From NCBI GenBank assembly GCA_004009845.1, contig RMBW01000042.1:434001-498000 (forward strand): a DNA stretch of 64,000 nt, read 5' to 3'. The DNA is from Davidsoniella eucalypti (lineage: Eukaryota; Ascomycota; Sordariomycetes; Microascales; Ceratocystidaceae). Under the pieces are notes generated by a model that saw nothing but the letters and a program-made list of their open reading frames with translations, was not told where the DNA came from and did no database searches. Position 1 is the stretch's first letter. Every line of letters begins with the position of its first letter. Position numbers and translations under genes: made by a program. Shown here one piece after another: positions 47,058-56,520 of the stretch.

Positions 47058-48747
47058 TCAGTCACTTTCCCCCTCCGCTGTACTTGTCTGGCCCGCTGAT
47101 GGGGCTTCTTCTCTAGGCGCATGGGCTCTGTAATGCCTCCATTTCACCTCTAATCTCTTGGCAAGATACTTGCAGGAGCTCTCTTTCCGAAGTAGCTTTT
47201 TGACAAAGCTAGTCCGGAGTGGTCTCTTATTTCTGGGGCACGCCCAGGGATGGAAAGGTTCCTTCCGTTGATGGCACAGTGGACAGTTTCTTTCCGCATC
47301 CGTATGTTCGAACCGGTCATGGTACTCCGCAAAGTCGCCATGGCCTGTCCGGGCAGTTAGGATCCGTCCCACTGTAGATCTGTGCTGGTCTTTAAACCAG
47401 TCCACCTTGTAGACAGTCTTTGTTTCAAAGCGAACCCCAAGGTGCTTTCTCAGCTCGCACTCCGCTATCCATGACTTGAAGTAGGCATTTAGCTGTACGT
47501 TTTTCCATGTGTGGGCGGAAGCAAGGGACATATGGTCACGGTCGAGGTCCACAAGCTTAGTGTTGCTTGTACACCCTTGTTTTGCCAACTTGTCAACTAG
47601 CTCGTTGCCAGGAACATTAGTGTGTCCTGGGACCCATCTGATGCCACCGACCGCTAGCTCTACACGCTCAGTGCCTCCTTTCCACTCATGGAGTAAGCTT
47701 CGGATCTTGTTGACAGCCTCTTGAGAAGTTCCATTCTTACCCGCCATATTGGAGATGTGTTGTGCAACACCCAAATTGTCAAGGCACAGATATAGACTGC
47801 CTGCATCGGGAGGAGCATGCTTGATGGCCGCTTGGACTGCATTTTCTGCAGCAATGGCCTCTGTGTCGGCCACTTCTCGTAAAGAGCCACATGACCCTAG
47901 ACCTTCACAGAGTTTGATGCCCTCATAAAAGACTGCCCAGCCAGCCCCTGTCCTGCCTTTCTCATCGCGAGAACCATCAGAACCACCATCGGAGTAGACC
48001 CATAACGTTTTCGGGTCTGCCTCAGCCACCTCTTTCAAATGATGTTTGGCGGCTTCTTCTTTGTCTAGTTGCGGTGGCAGACAGTCACGGGGGCCCTTTT
48101 CTTCTGGGAAGAGTCTGTTCGACTCTTTAATCGGCACCGGTAGTAATTTCTTGTACACATCGATGTGTCCTTCTATCTCTGTGATGCACAGCGGGTGCCG
48201 GGAGTCTACCGTGGAAGCCCGAATGGCGGCGGCTCTATCAAGGTCCTTCAGTATCATCTCCATGTTTGGGAACGAGGAGAGGATGTGCAAAAGCCTAGTT
48301 GGCGTGGTACAGTACACTGGCAGTGCGGCCCTCAGGGCAGCTCTCAAAGCTACCTCTAACTTTTCTTTCCCTTTAGCTTGCATGAAGGGAGACCAGGTGG
48401 AAGAGGCATACGTCAGTTGGGGGAGCACGCAACTCCTTACGGCATGTAGCAGACTCCTCACTGGGGTTCCTCGGTACACTCCCGAGAGAGCTCGGAGTGC
48501 GTTCGTGGTTCTCTTGGCTTTAGCAGTGACCTGCTTTGCGTGTTCCAAAAAGTTGAAGCCGGAATCCCACCATACACCTAGCCACCTCAGAGACTTGGAA
48601 GGCTTTAGTAGCACTCCACAGGGTAGCGTAACTGGACTCATGGAGGAGCATCCTCTTGTTCGGCAGTGTAACAGTCCTGTTTTGTCCCAGTCTAGTGAAA
48701 GACCATTGTCCCTGCACCATTTCTCTATCCTTTTCAGGGTTCCATTA
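47058..48747 (-). pseudogene. LINE ORF2, C-terminal part: thumb region, RNase H and CCHC-like end
   Basis: This is the downstream half of the LINE polyprotein, separated from its N-terminal half by the transposon. It begins in the post-RT connection region (NGTLKRIEKWC) and carries an RNase H domain: VYSDGGSDGS with the first catalytic Asp, a TEAIAAENAV Glu, LDNLG Asp and WVPGHTNVPGNELVDKLAK. A Cys/His finger (CPLCHQRKEPFHPWAC) lies near the C terminus. RNase H in the ORF is characteristic of the Tad1/I-type LINE groups. The frame is free of stops. The start has no meaning on its own because the real start lay upstream. Confidence 0.85.
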
Positions 48748-49879
48748 ACGTACTTCACCACTTCACGGGCCGCACCACTTCCTGGGCCACTTTTCCCCAC
48801 CACCACCACTCCAACTTCAAGACGAGTTTACTTACGCACTTACGATGCCAAACTTTCTCCGCGAGTCTCGAATCATTCTTGCGATCGAGGCAAAGCGAAC
48901 GACACCGGAATTGAGTATTCGAAAGCTCGCAAAGCAATTTGATGTCCCATGAACGACGCTCCAGTACAGAATAGCTGGAAGAGCCTTTGATGCCGATAGA
49001 ACCCACGGCTTGCCGATCTTGACCCCGAGTGAAGAGGAGTCGATTGTTCAATATATTTTCTAGCTAGATGCAAGAGGGTTTTCCCCCCGGAGGGTTGACG
49101 TGAAAGATATGGCTAATCGTTTGCTCGGGATACGCGGCCTTAAATGCGTCGGAAAGAACTGGACTGACCGCTTTGTTGCATGACGACTAGAGCTCCGTAC
49201 GCATTTCTCTCGCGTTTATGACTACCAAAGGGCCTTGCAAGAAGATCTCTATGTGTTGGATGCGTGGTTCCGTTTGGTCATCAACATGCGTGCGAAGTAC
49301 GCTATCTAGGACTGCGATTTCTACAACATCGACTGAGACGGGCTTTGGAGGCCATTTCACAGTCGACTCTCATCAAGGATCGAGTGACCAAGCATCAAGG
49401 AAGCTCTCCAACACCGAATTTAGCCTCTGTTGACCAATTGGCCAAGGCTACGGTAGCTGTTAACCACCAGCTTACACTTTTGACCAGTGAGGTCAGGGCA
49501 CTTCGAGAGGCTAACGAAGCCCTCTCGAAACGCCGTCAGGCCAAAAGAACCCGATTACAGGATTGGGACCTCTTACCGGTGAGGAAGCCAGCCAGCTTTT
49601 AGTGGAAAAGGGCGTTGTTGAGCAGGAAGGACGAGACAAAGGTGCGGGGGAGGGGTCGCCGAAGCGGCGCAAAACGAGTACGCGGCACTGTGGCATCTGT
49701 CGGAAGGCCGGCCACAATGCAAGGACCTGCCCAGAGGAGATAGATGCAAGTAGTTCATCGGATTCCGAGTAGAAGTAATTGATTTGACCACTTTTTCGTG
49801 GAGTTATGAGGGTTGCAAGTTAGGTAGTCTGGAAAAGTGGCCCGGGAGGTGGTGCGGCCCGTGAAGTGGTGAAGTACGT
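48748..49879 (+). mobile_element. Internally deleted pogo/Fot1-like transposon in the LINE
   Basis: Terminal inverted repeats of 49 bp (48748-48796 and 49831-49879) match at 47 positions and start ACGTACTTCACC. The element is bracketed by duplicated TA (48746-48747 and 49880-49881), the target used by Tc1/mariner-superfamily elements, inside a palindromic CCATTAATGG. At 1132 bp it is too short for an intact transposase gene of this group. Its interior holds N- and C-terminal transposase remnants. Confidence 0.88.
48845..49772 (+). pseudogene. pogo/Fot1-like transposase remnant, catalytic core deleted
   Basis: An ATG at 48845 starts a helix-turn-helix typical of the family (AIEAKRTTPELSIRKLAKQF). 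A CENP-B-type DNA-binding stretch follows (DARGFSPRRVDVKDMANRLLG), then the NIDE-type motif that begins the DDE core. There the frame shifts and jumps to the C-terminal helix region (LTLLTSEVRALREANEALSKRRQAKR) and the zinc knuckle CGICRKAGHNARTC. Most of the DDE domain is missing. Four premature stops before the deletion replace codons expected as CGA or CAG, all single C-to-T changes. It cannot encode an active enzyme. Confidence 0.82.
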
Positions 49880-50885
49880 TAATGGTTTCCACATTAACTG
49901 AAATGTTCTTAGATGAGACCGAAACGAGGCCATCGTCAGCGTAGGCCAGACCCCAAACCACCGCATGTAGGCTCGTCATGTACAGCATGTACAGGATGGG
50001 TGAGGCCGGCGAGCCCTGTGGCAGGCTGCCTCCGACTTTCCTGGTGACCGGTTGGTCTCCTTCTATAGAGAGGGAGACTTCCCGTCCGGTGAGAAAAGAT
50101 TCCACCCATTTGACTATTGACGTTGGCCAGCCTTGATTTCTAAGCCTTTGAACCAGCCTGCCCCGTTTCACGGCGTCGAAGGCACCCTTGATGTCGTAGG
50201 TGACAAAAGAGGTTATCTCTCCATACTTGGATCGTCCCTTAATCTTGTCTGCTAGCAACAGTGTGAGGTCCGTAGCTGCCCTTCTCGGTACTGCGCTAGC
50301 ATATGTGCGGGGGATGATCTCTAGTTCAATGGCTTGTGCCGCCAGTCTTCGCGCTACAATTCTCTCGAGTCCCTTTCCCAGAGTTGAGAGAAGTGAGATC
50401 AGTCTGTAGCTTCTTGGGAGCGATTTGTCAAGGCCTGGCTTTGGTATGACCACCAGGCAGGCCGTTTTGAAGACCTTGGGGTGCCAGCCAACTTCCAGAC
50501 AGCCTCGGAAAAGTGCTGTCACTTTTGGCCCTAAGACCTTCCATGCCAACTTCCAGGCACTGTTGGGGATGCCATCTTGCCCAGGGGCTGTGTTTCCCGG
50601 TTTGAAGATAGCGTTTCTGACTTCCGATTCAGTCAGCTCCTCCAGTTCTCGTGTGGGCCTAGCTACTTGGGTTTCTCCCCTGCGTGAGGCTTCTTCTTCT
50701 GCCTCCTCTGCTTGGGTGTGTGTGTCCAAGAGGAGCAGCGCCTTTTCCTTAGATGTGGACGCTGTCCCACTGTTTGAAGTCAGAGGTGGCATGCTGTATG
50801 ATGCTCTGGCACGAGTCCAATTCAATGCCTTGAACACATCTCCTGGCTCGTTGATGGCTTCGATGTTCCTTCCCGTCCGGTATCC
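49880..50885 (-). pseudogene. LINE ORF2, N-terminal remaining part: reverse transcriptase
   Basis: The open frame starts at a truncation point (in-frame TAG at 50886-50888) and contains RT core motifs in order: an AIFKPGNTAPGQDGIPNSAWK region, IPKPGLDKSLPRSYRLISLLS, motif A FVTYDIKGAFD, motif B GSLPQGSPASPIL and the catalytic YADDG box. It runs in frame into the 48748-49879 insertion. If the insertion and one TA are removed, the phase matches the RNase H part, giving a continuous 898-codon frame including stop. The AP-endonuclease that should precede RT is missing. Confidence 0.88.
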
Positions 50886-50945
50886 CTATAAAAAAAAAAA
50901 GGTTCGGTAGAGGATAAATAAATAACAATAACAGCAACTACACCA

Positions 50946-51017
50946 TCCTCAATAGTGTAGTGGTGATCATACCTGCTTGTCACGCAGGTGACCTGGGTTC
51001 GATTCCCAGTTGGGGAG
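50946..51017 (+). tRNA. tRNA-Asp (GTC)
   Basis: No intron. The acceptor stem (TCCTCAA with TTGGGGA), anticodon stem CCTGC/GCAGG around TTGTCAC (anticodon GTC) and T arm CTGGG-TTCGATT-CCCAG are all present. A T5 terminator follows at about 51022. The LINE ends 60 bp upstream. Confidence 0.93.
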
Positions 51018-51542
51018 GTCTCTTTTTGACAAATCCGCCAGATATCCTTTTATTTTTCTTCAGATAATCGAAAGCTACGATCATGTTGATTTTATTGTGG
51101 TAGATGAAGATAGTTCTTCAGTGAGGACTGTTTGTCATCCCTGCACCCAGATGGTTGGTTGTGCCACCTTGAATAAAATTATTGAATAGTCTACTAAAAC
51201 AAGAATTGTTATCTGTTAAAATTTAAGTAATGATACTTGACTATAAAGAGGAACTCTTGAATAACGAAAAGAAGACATATTTTTGACATAGCACATCTTG
51301 TATGTACGGTACATTAATATTGGTGTTGCTTCTATTTGCCAATACTATTCCTCAGAGCTTCACTTACAAGCTGATACATAGCCTTGTCTGACCAAAATCC
51401 GAAAACAAGCGGGCCCCACTATGAACGACAAAAAAAAGTATTTTGTAGCCTTGCGACAAATACGTTCAACTTCACACCCAATAGATCACCAAAGCTTAAA
51501 TCATAATTTAGCACAGTTCTTAATCATAAAATAAACCCAATC
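51018..51542. other. Spacer between tRNA-Asp and rrp42
   Basis: About 520 bp of AT-rich DNA with no gene seen. It must include the rrp42 promoter. Confidence 0.5.
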
Positions 51543-52678
51543 ATGGCTTCTACACAGACAATGCTTCTCTCGCCTGCCGAGCTAGCATACCTATACGACT
51601 CTTTATCTTTGACCCCGCCTGTGCGTCCCGATGGCCGCAAGCCCACGCAATTCCGCCCTCTGACTGCCGAGACGGGCGTCCTTCCCAGCACCAACGGCAG
51701 TGCTCGTGTATGCTTCTCCGACGGCACCGAAGCCTTAGTTGGTATCAAGGCAGAGATCGAACGGACTCGTGGATCGAATGACTTTGAAACTGAAGAGTCT
51801 CCCGAGAAGAAGCAGGATCGCGAGGGAAACGACTCTAGCGATGTGTGCGCGCACAACGAGTGGGTTGAAATCTCTATCGAGATTCCTGGATACCGTGATG
51901 ATGAAAGCAGTACAATTTTTCTGGCTTCTATGCTGAACGAGGCGCTGGTAGCGGATGGTTCCTTTGCGAAGAAGCTCACAATAAACTCGAAATTCCATTG
52001 GAAGCTGTACCTTGATGTAAGTCCCAGGAAATACCTGATAACAACCTCATAGAACCACTTACTAACAATATCCTTTAGATTCTTTTGATCTCATCTCCTT
52101 TGTCCTATCCTTTGCCTCTACTCTCGCTTACTACACATCTTGCGCTTCTCTCAGCGCGCATCCCAAAACTGATATCCGAGGGTGACGAAGATCCAATGTT
52201 CAACGACGACTGGAACGCGGCTACACCTCTATACCCGACCAACGCCGAAGGTGCTAGCCCACCAATCACTCTACTCGTTATATCCATCCAAAACAACATC
52301 ATCTTTGACCCTTCACAACAGGAGCTGGCTGTTGCTGAAACCGCACTGGCCGTTTCCGTAGCCGAACATAAGAAGAAGACGCCGAATGCCTCAAACGAAC
52401 GCGATATCAGATTACTTGCTATCCGGACTGTCGATCCTCCCTCACGACTCACTGCGCCCGGTGTCCTAGACTCTGAAAACACAGCTGTACCTGGTGCATC
52501 AACGGCGCCAAAGAAGCCCATTGCTAGAGAAAATATTGGAAAGCCAGAGCCAGGTGTTTGGAGAGCACCTCAGGGTGGTGCTAGATTCTCCCTATTGGAG
52601 AAGATGATCTCCAAGGTTCTAGAAAAAGGAGGCGTGGTAGACGAGGTTTTGGATGGTCTTGCCAGTGTTGAGTTGTAA
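51543..52678 (+). CDS. rrp42: Exosome subunit Rrp42 (RNase PH-like), 357 aa
   Basis: Exons 51543-52016 and 52079-52678 join across a 62-bp intron with a CTAAC branch site. The N terminus has the RNase PH family pattern for Rrp42: LSPAELAYLYDSLSLTPPVRPDGRKPTQFRPL, then SARVCFSDGTEALVGIKAEIE. The second RNase PH half follows with SFAKKLTINSKFHWKLYLDILLIS and LPLLSLTTHLALLSARIPKL. In eukaryotes the six-member RNase PH ring is catalytically inert and acts as a channel feeding RNA to Rrp44. Rrp42 is one ring subunit working in the nucleus and cytoplasm in RNA processing and decay. The acidic insert near 80-100 is a common variable loop. The assignment over Rrp43/Rrp45 rests on the N-terminal pattern. 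Confidence 0.88.
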
Positions 52679-52949
52679 TAAAAGACTGAACGGAAATTAT
52701 AATCCGGTGCTGAAAAATAAAATGCAATTTCAAGAGATACCCAACTTAGATTTGGTCATAAACTCAAAATATAATAATCGTTCACGGTATGTACTATAAG
52801 ATGGACTACTATATTACTGGTGTTTTTAATGTACAAATGATGAGACGTATCGACTTGTTCGACATATACAAGTATTGTTACACAGGAAAGCTCTCGCTTT
52901 GCTATTTGTATCATGCTTTTGACATGAAAATAGAAGATGTGTGAGACGT

Positions 52950-53877
52950 TTAGAATAGACCAAGCCACTTCTTACGGGGCTCTTTAGCAGCGTCTTGAGG
53001 GACAGTGTGAGTAGCCTGCTCTGGAATAGTACTGCCGTCAGATGTGTCGATGATCGCCTGCTTTGTCTTGGCCTCATCTCTGATGATCGTAGCCTTCTCA
53101 GCAGCTACAATATCCTGTGGCTCGGCGATCTTGCCGAAGATCTTAGTGATGGGGCTCTCTTGCTCAATACCGTGAGCACGCTGGTACATCTTGCGCTTCA
53201 TAGCATCATCTAGGCGCTGGAAGCGGGACTCCATGGCCTTCTTGTTGCTATCAGCGTGATGAAGCTGGATGACATGAACCCAAGTAGTGACAAACTGGAT
53301 GGGACTAGTGAAGAACTCAGAAGGCGATGGGATCATATCCTTGAAGGGAGAGGTCTGAGAGAAGTTCAAGGCAAACGTACTAATTGCAAGAGCAGTGAGG
53401 GTTCCCTATAATGATTAAATGTTAGTGTAAGAATCATTAGACGAAGGCATCTGTCTCAGAGCTTAAATGTTCAAAGGATTCTATAAAACCGAGACTTACT
53501 ATGGCAATGAAAACGTGGACATTACGACTTGTCCAGAACCAATGGGAAAATGTGCCCTCCGGGGGCAGCATTGTGGGGTAATCACGATTGTTCTGCTCCT
53601 TGATCTCATCCGGAGTAAAGGCCGGACCATAATGCTTAGGGAGGTTCTTCCGCGGCAACCTCGCACCGTGGGACGGCGGGTTGAAGTGTGCGGGCTTCTC
53701 TAATACGGTGTGCTTTGGCGGCTGGTCGACATAACGACAAGCTACAGAAGTTGATAAAGCCCGAGAATAAGTGGTGCCGACGGAGCCGGCCGAAGATGGA
53801 CTAGAACGGCTCAACGCTAGGGTAGCTCGGAAAGAGGCCGAGCTCCATCCAGAGAAGACAGGGCGTACAACCGCCAT
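52950..53877 (-). CDS. Conserved fungal mitochondrial membrane protein, 277 aa
   Basis: Exons 53877-53500 and 53405-52950 join across a 94-bp intron. The join recreates one transmembrane segment (VFIAIGTLTALAISTFALNF, around 120-140). The first ~50 residues are Arg/Ser/Ala-rich without acids, a typical mitochondrial presequence. A HYGPAFTPDEIKEQNNRDYPTMLPPEGT block before the membrane segment and a helical, charged C-terminal half (KKAMESRFQRLDDAMKRKMYQRAHGIEQ) are features I recall from unnamed ascomycete inner-membrane proteins. The likely role is a membrane-anchored mitochondrial factor; no function is claimed. It is convergent with rrp42 and divergent from cytochrome c. Confidence 0.8.
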
Positions 53878-54872
53878 TACTACAGTAAGAAAAAAAAGGG
53901 GGTGGAATGAAATGCTGGGGTGCTACAGCTTATAGCTTATTTAGAGCCTGGTTCCAGCACTCCGGAAATGGGAATCAGTCGGTGAGAAAGTTATGCCACT
54001 AGATAGGAGATCAACTTTCAACTTTCGAAGACCGCTAGCAATACTTCGGCGGAGGATCTCAAGAACCGGATAGAAGGAAGAACCGGCTGTTTTGATGGTA
54101 AATCTGATTGCGAATAATAGCGCTCTGGTTGGCTGCTGGCAAAGCCTGACTAGGAAAATTGCAGGGAAAGGTTCTGTGATGAAAAAAAGGGAGGCTCAAT
54201 CGTGCAACCATGGAATTCAGGCCACAACCTTTTTTTTTCCCACTAACGATTTTTTACCTCTTTCTTTTTTTTTTCTTTTTGATGTAGCCGCATTGAGGCT
54301 CTAACTATTTCTGGAAGAAAGAAGCTTGAAAGGTGGGTCAGATTCTTCAGAACGCCACACTTCCAATTACGCTCAAAAACGCAATTTAATAGACTTCAAC
54401 AGAGTTTTAAGCGTCACGTGAGTGGGTCCGCCCGACTCTTTCCGAGCACGGCCATGTCGCACTTAGCAATTCTGCGGCTGCCATTGGCCAGAGAGAGCCA
54501 CCTTGTGGCTGGGGGTCGCTCCTTCCCGGCGTCATCGAGCTAAGTAATTCTACAAATATGCTATAGAGCCGAATGCATGAGGTTGCCAGCAAGTTGGTCT
54601 TTTTTTTTTCTGGGTGGTTGTTTCTAAAGTAAAGTTGGAAAGTTGGTTGTTGCTCTGGACAAGTCTTCCTATTCCTTTTTTATTAATCGTAGGCTTCCCT
54701 CGATTTTTTTTCCTTTCTTTTTTTCCTTTTTCTTCTCTTCAAGTTGTTCTTCATCTTCACACCAAAAGTACCTTCTAGTTTCTCTTCTTGCGAGCTTCTG
54801 AGTCTTCTTCAGAAACTTCTTCATACTTAATCACTTCTTTGATTTATATTCACATCGACCACTACCGTCAAC
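53878..54872. promoter_or_regulatory. Divergent promoter between the mitochondrial protein and cytochrome c
   Basis: About 1 kb. The part before the cytochrome c start is rich in T and CT tracts (54600-54830), as expected of a strongly expressed fungal promoter and leader. No gene is supported. Confidence 0.5.
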
Positions 54873-55733
54873 ATGAGCAAGGGTAAGTTTTTGGAGTTCC
54901 ATTCTCGCACACTACCTCACATGTCACTTGTTCTTTTTCTTTTTTGGCCTTGGAGTTAGTCAGGTTGCAGATTGCACTCATAATTCGCCTAAATAGCTGC
55001 CAATTGATCTCATAATTACGACTTCAACTCAAGCCATTGGCCTCGGATGGAATCGGCATCTCATTTTTCCATGGCTAGCGATTCGAATGGCCTATGAACT
55101 GCCACATAGAACTTTTAGATTCGCTGTTCGGCGTTCTGCAAAGTCTATAAGGCATTCTCACAGGCCAATCCGTCTATCTTCAAGCTCCGACTTCTGCTAG
55201 CCAACTATTGTAGCTAATGCAGATTGCCTGAAGCCTGAGTCCGGATTACCCGACTCATCACTTCGTGGCTTCACGAAGCCAAATCAGCGACCCAACCCGA
55301 AACACACACTTTAGCAACTAACTAACGTTTCCTCTCAGTTTCAGGCGATATCAAAAAGGGTGCCAACCTGTTCAAGACTCGTTGCGCCTCGTGCCACACC
55401 ACCGAGGATGGCGGTGCCAACAAGACCGGTCCCGCTCTGCACGGTCTGTTCGGCCGTAAGTCTGGTGCTGTCCCCGGCTACGCTTACACCGACGCGAACA
55501 AGCAGGCCGGCGTCACCTGGGACGAAGAGACTCTGTTCAAGTACCTCGAGAACCCCAAGAAATTCATTCCCGGTACTAAGATGGCCTTCGGTGGTCTGAA
55601 GAAGCCCAAGGACCGTAATGATCTGATTGCGTACGTTACTGACTATTCTCTGTCTATGATTCTAGTCATAGTTGCGAGTAATCTATTGCTAACAGTCCAT
55701 CTCTACTACAGTTTCCTGAACAAGGAGTGCTAA
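54873..55733 (+). CDS. cyc1: Cytochrome c, 105 aa
   Basis: The soluble electron carrier between complexes III and IV in the mitochondrial intermembrane space. Three exons: 54873-54882, 55345-55630 and 55712-55733. The first holds only three codons plus one base (MSK), followed by a 462-bp intron; the second intron is 81 bp. The product reads MSKGDIKKGANLFKTRCASCH with the heme-binding CASCH near residues 17-21. It then has GPALHGLFGRKSG and GTKMAFGGLKKPKDRNDLIAF with the axial methionine. The C terminus is NKEC, ending in an extra cysteine rather than the usual small or charged residues of fungal cytochromes c. The acceptor at 55344 was preferred to an AG eight bases earlier because it keeps the frame. 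Confidence 0.96.
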
Positions 55734-56520
55734 GCATTTCGCCCATTTTCTTTTTTTCTCCATTCCCGTTCGCTCCGTCGACTGCCAATCTCCTGCCACG
55801 TCGAAGTGATTTGATGTACCCAACGGAGACATAATTCTCATCAAAGACATACGAGGCTGGAAGACGCCCGATGTCTTTTGTATAATAGATGTCTATACTA
55901 CTACTACGGGTTTGTAGAGTGTCCTAATTGATAGACAGACAGGATGCTCTTCCGTAGTTTACCATGATTTTTTCTCAAACAAGTTCTCTTCTCTTTTTTT
56001 TTACAAAACCATTCATTATATGCTCCCTGACTTTTTTTCCCTAATTACGGCTATGCAAATATCTTATGTGTGAATGAAATTGTTGTTCTCTGAATATCAT
56101 ATCTTAAACATGCCTGACTATATTGGTGTCTCTTAATTAAATATATATATTCTATGTATATATTTCCATGTTTGACCGCTTTGAATCATATCCTGAGGTG
56201 TCTGCTTTGCATTTGTCTGACCATATGCTCATACACCTCGCATTTAAGGCTATCAATATTTACCCCGTAGTAATGCAGATGTGTTTAGGCTGCCAGATTA
56301 GGCCTTCTCCTGCACATATGTGACGATATATTGAATGATACGGCCTGCATACCTATACATATGTTGTCCTATACGGTATGTATATATGCAGGCTGGCCCT
56401 CAGCCTGTCCAGCTGCTTAGGCTTGAAGGATGGTAAATGGACGCCTTGTTCTTTCGATGATGCCCTTATCTTTTTGCAATAGACTCTTTCTTGCTTGACT
56501 ATATTAGACTTTTTTTATAT
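55734..56520. other. Convergent 3' spacer of cytochrome c and rix7
   Basis: AT-rich sequence with no gene seen; it presumably contains both polyadenylation regions. Confidence 0.55.

Larger units (their letters stand above)
46555..50885 (-). mobile_element. 5'-truncated LINE (Tad1-like) with nested DNA transposon
   Basis: On the minus strand the element runs from a truncated reverse-transcriptase ORF at 50885 through an RNase H domain and Cys-rich C terminus (stop at 47058). A 3' UTR then ends in ATCAA repeats at about 46555. The last ~80 bp match the 3' end of the small retroposons at 11.5-13.3 kb. There is no endonuclease domain or first ORF, so this copy cannot move alone. A 1132-bp pogo-like element sits at 48748-49879 inside the ORF. 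The 5' truncation point lies 60 bp from tRNA-Asp. The 3' boundary is inferred from the shared tail; no target-site duplication was found. Confidence 0.8.

Noticed and set aside
48046..48942. 298-codon plus-strand frame
   Set aside because: It is the antisense of the LINE RNase H coding sequence and has no domain of its own.
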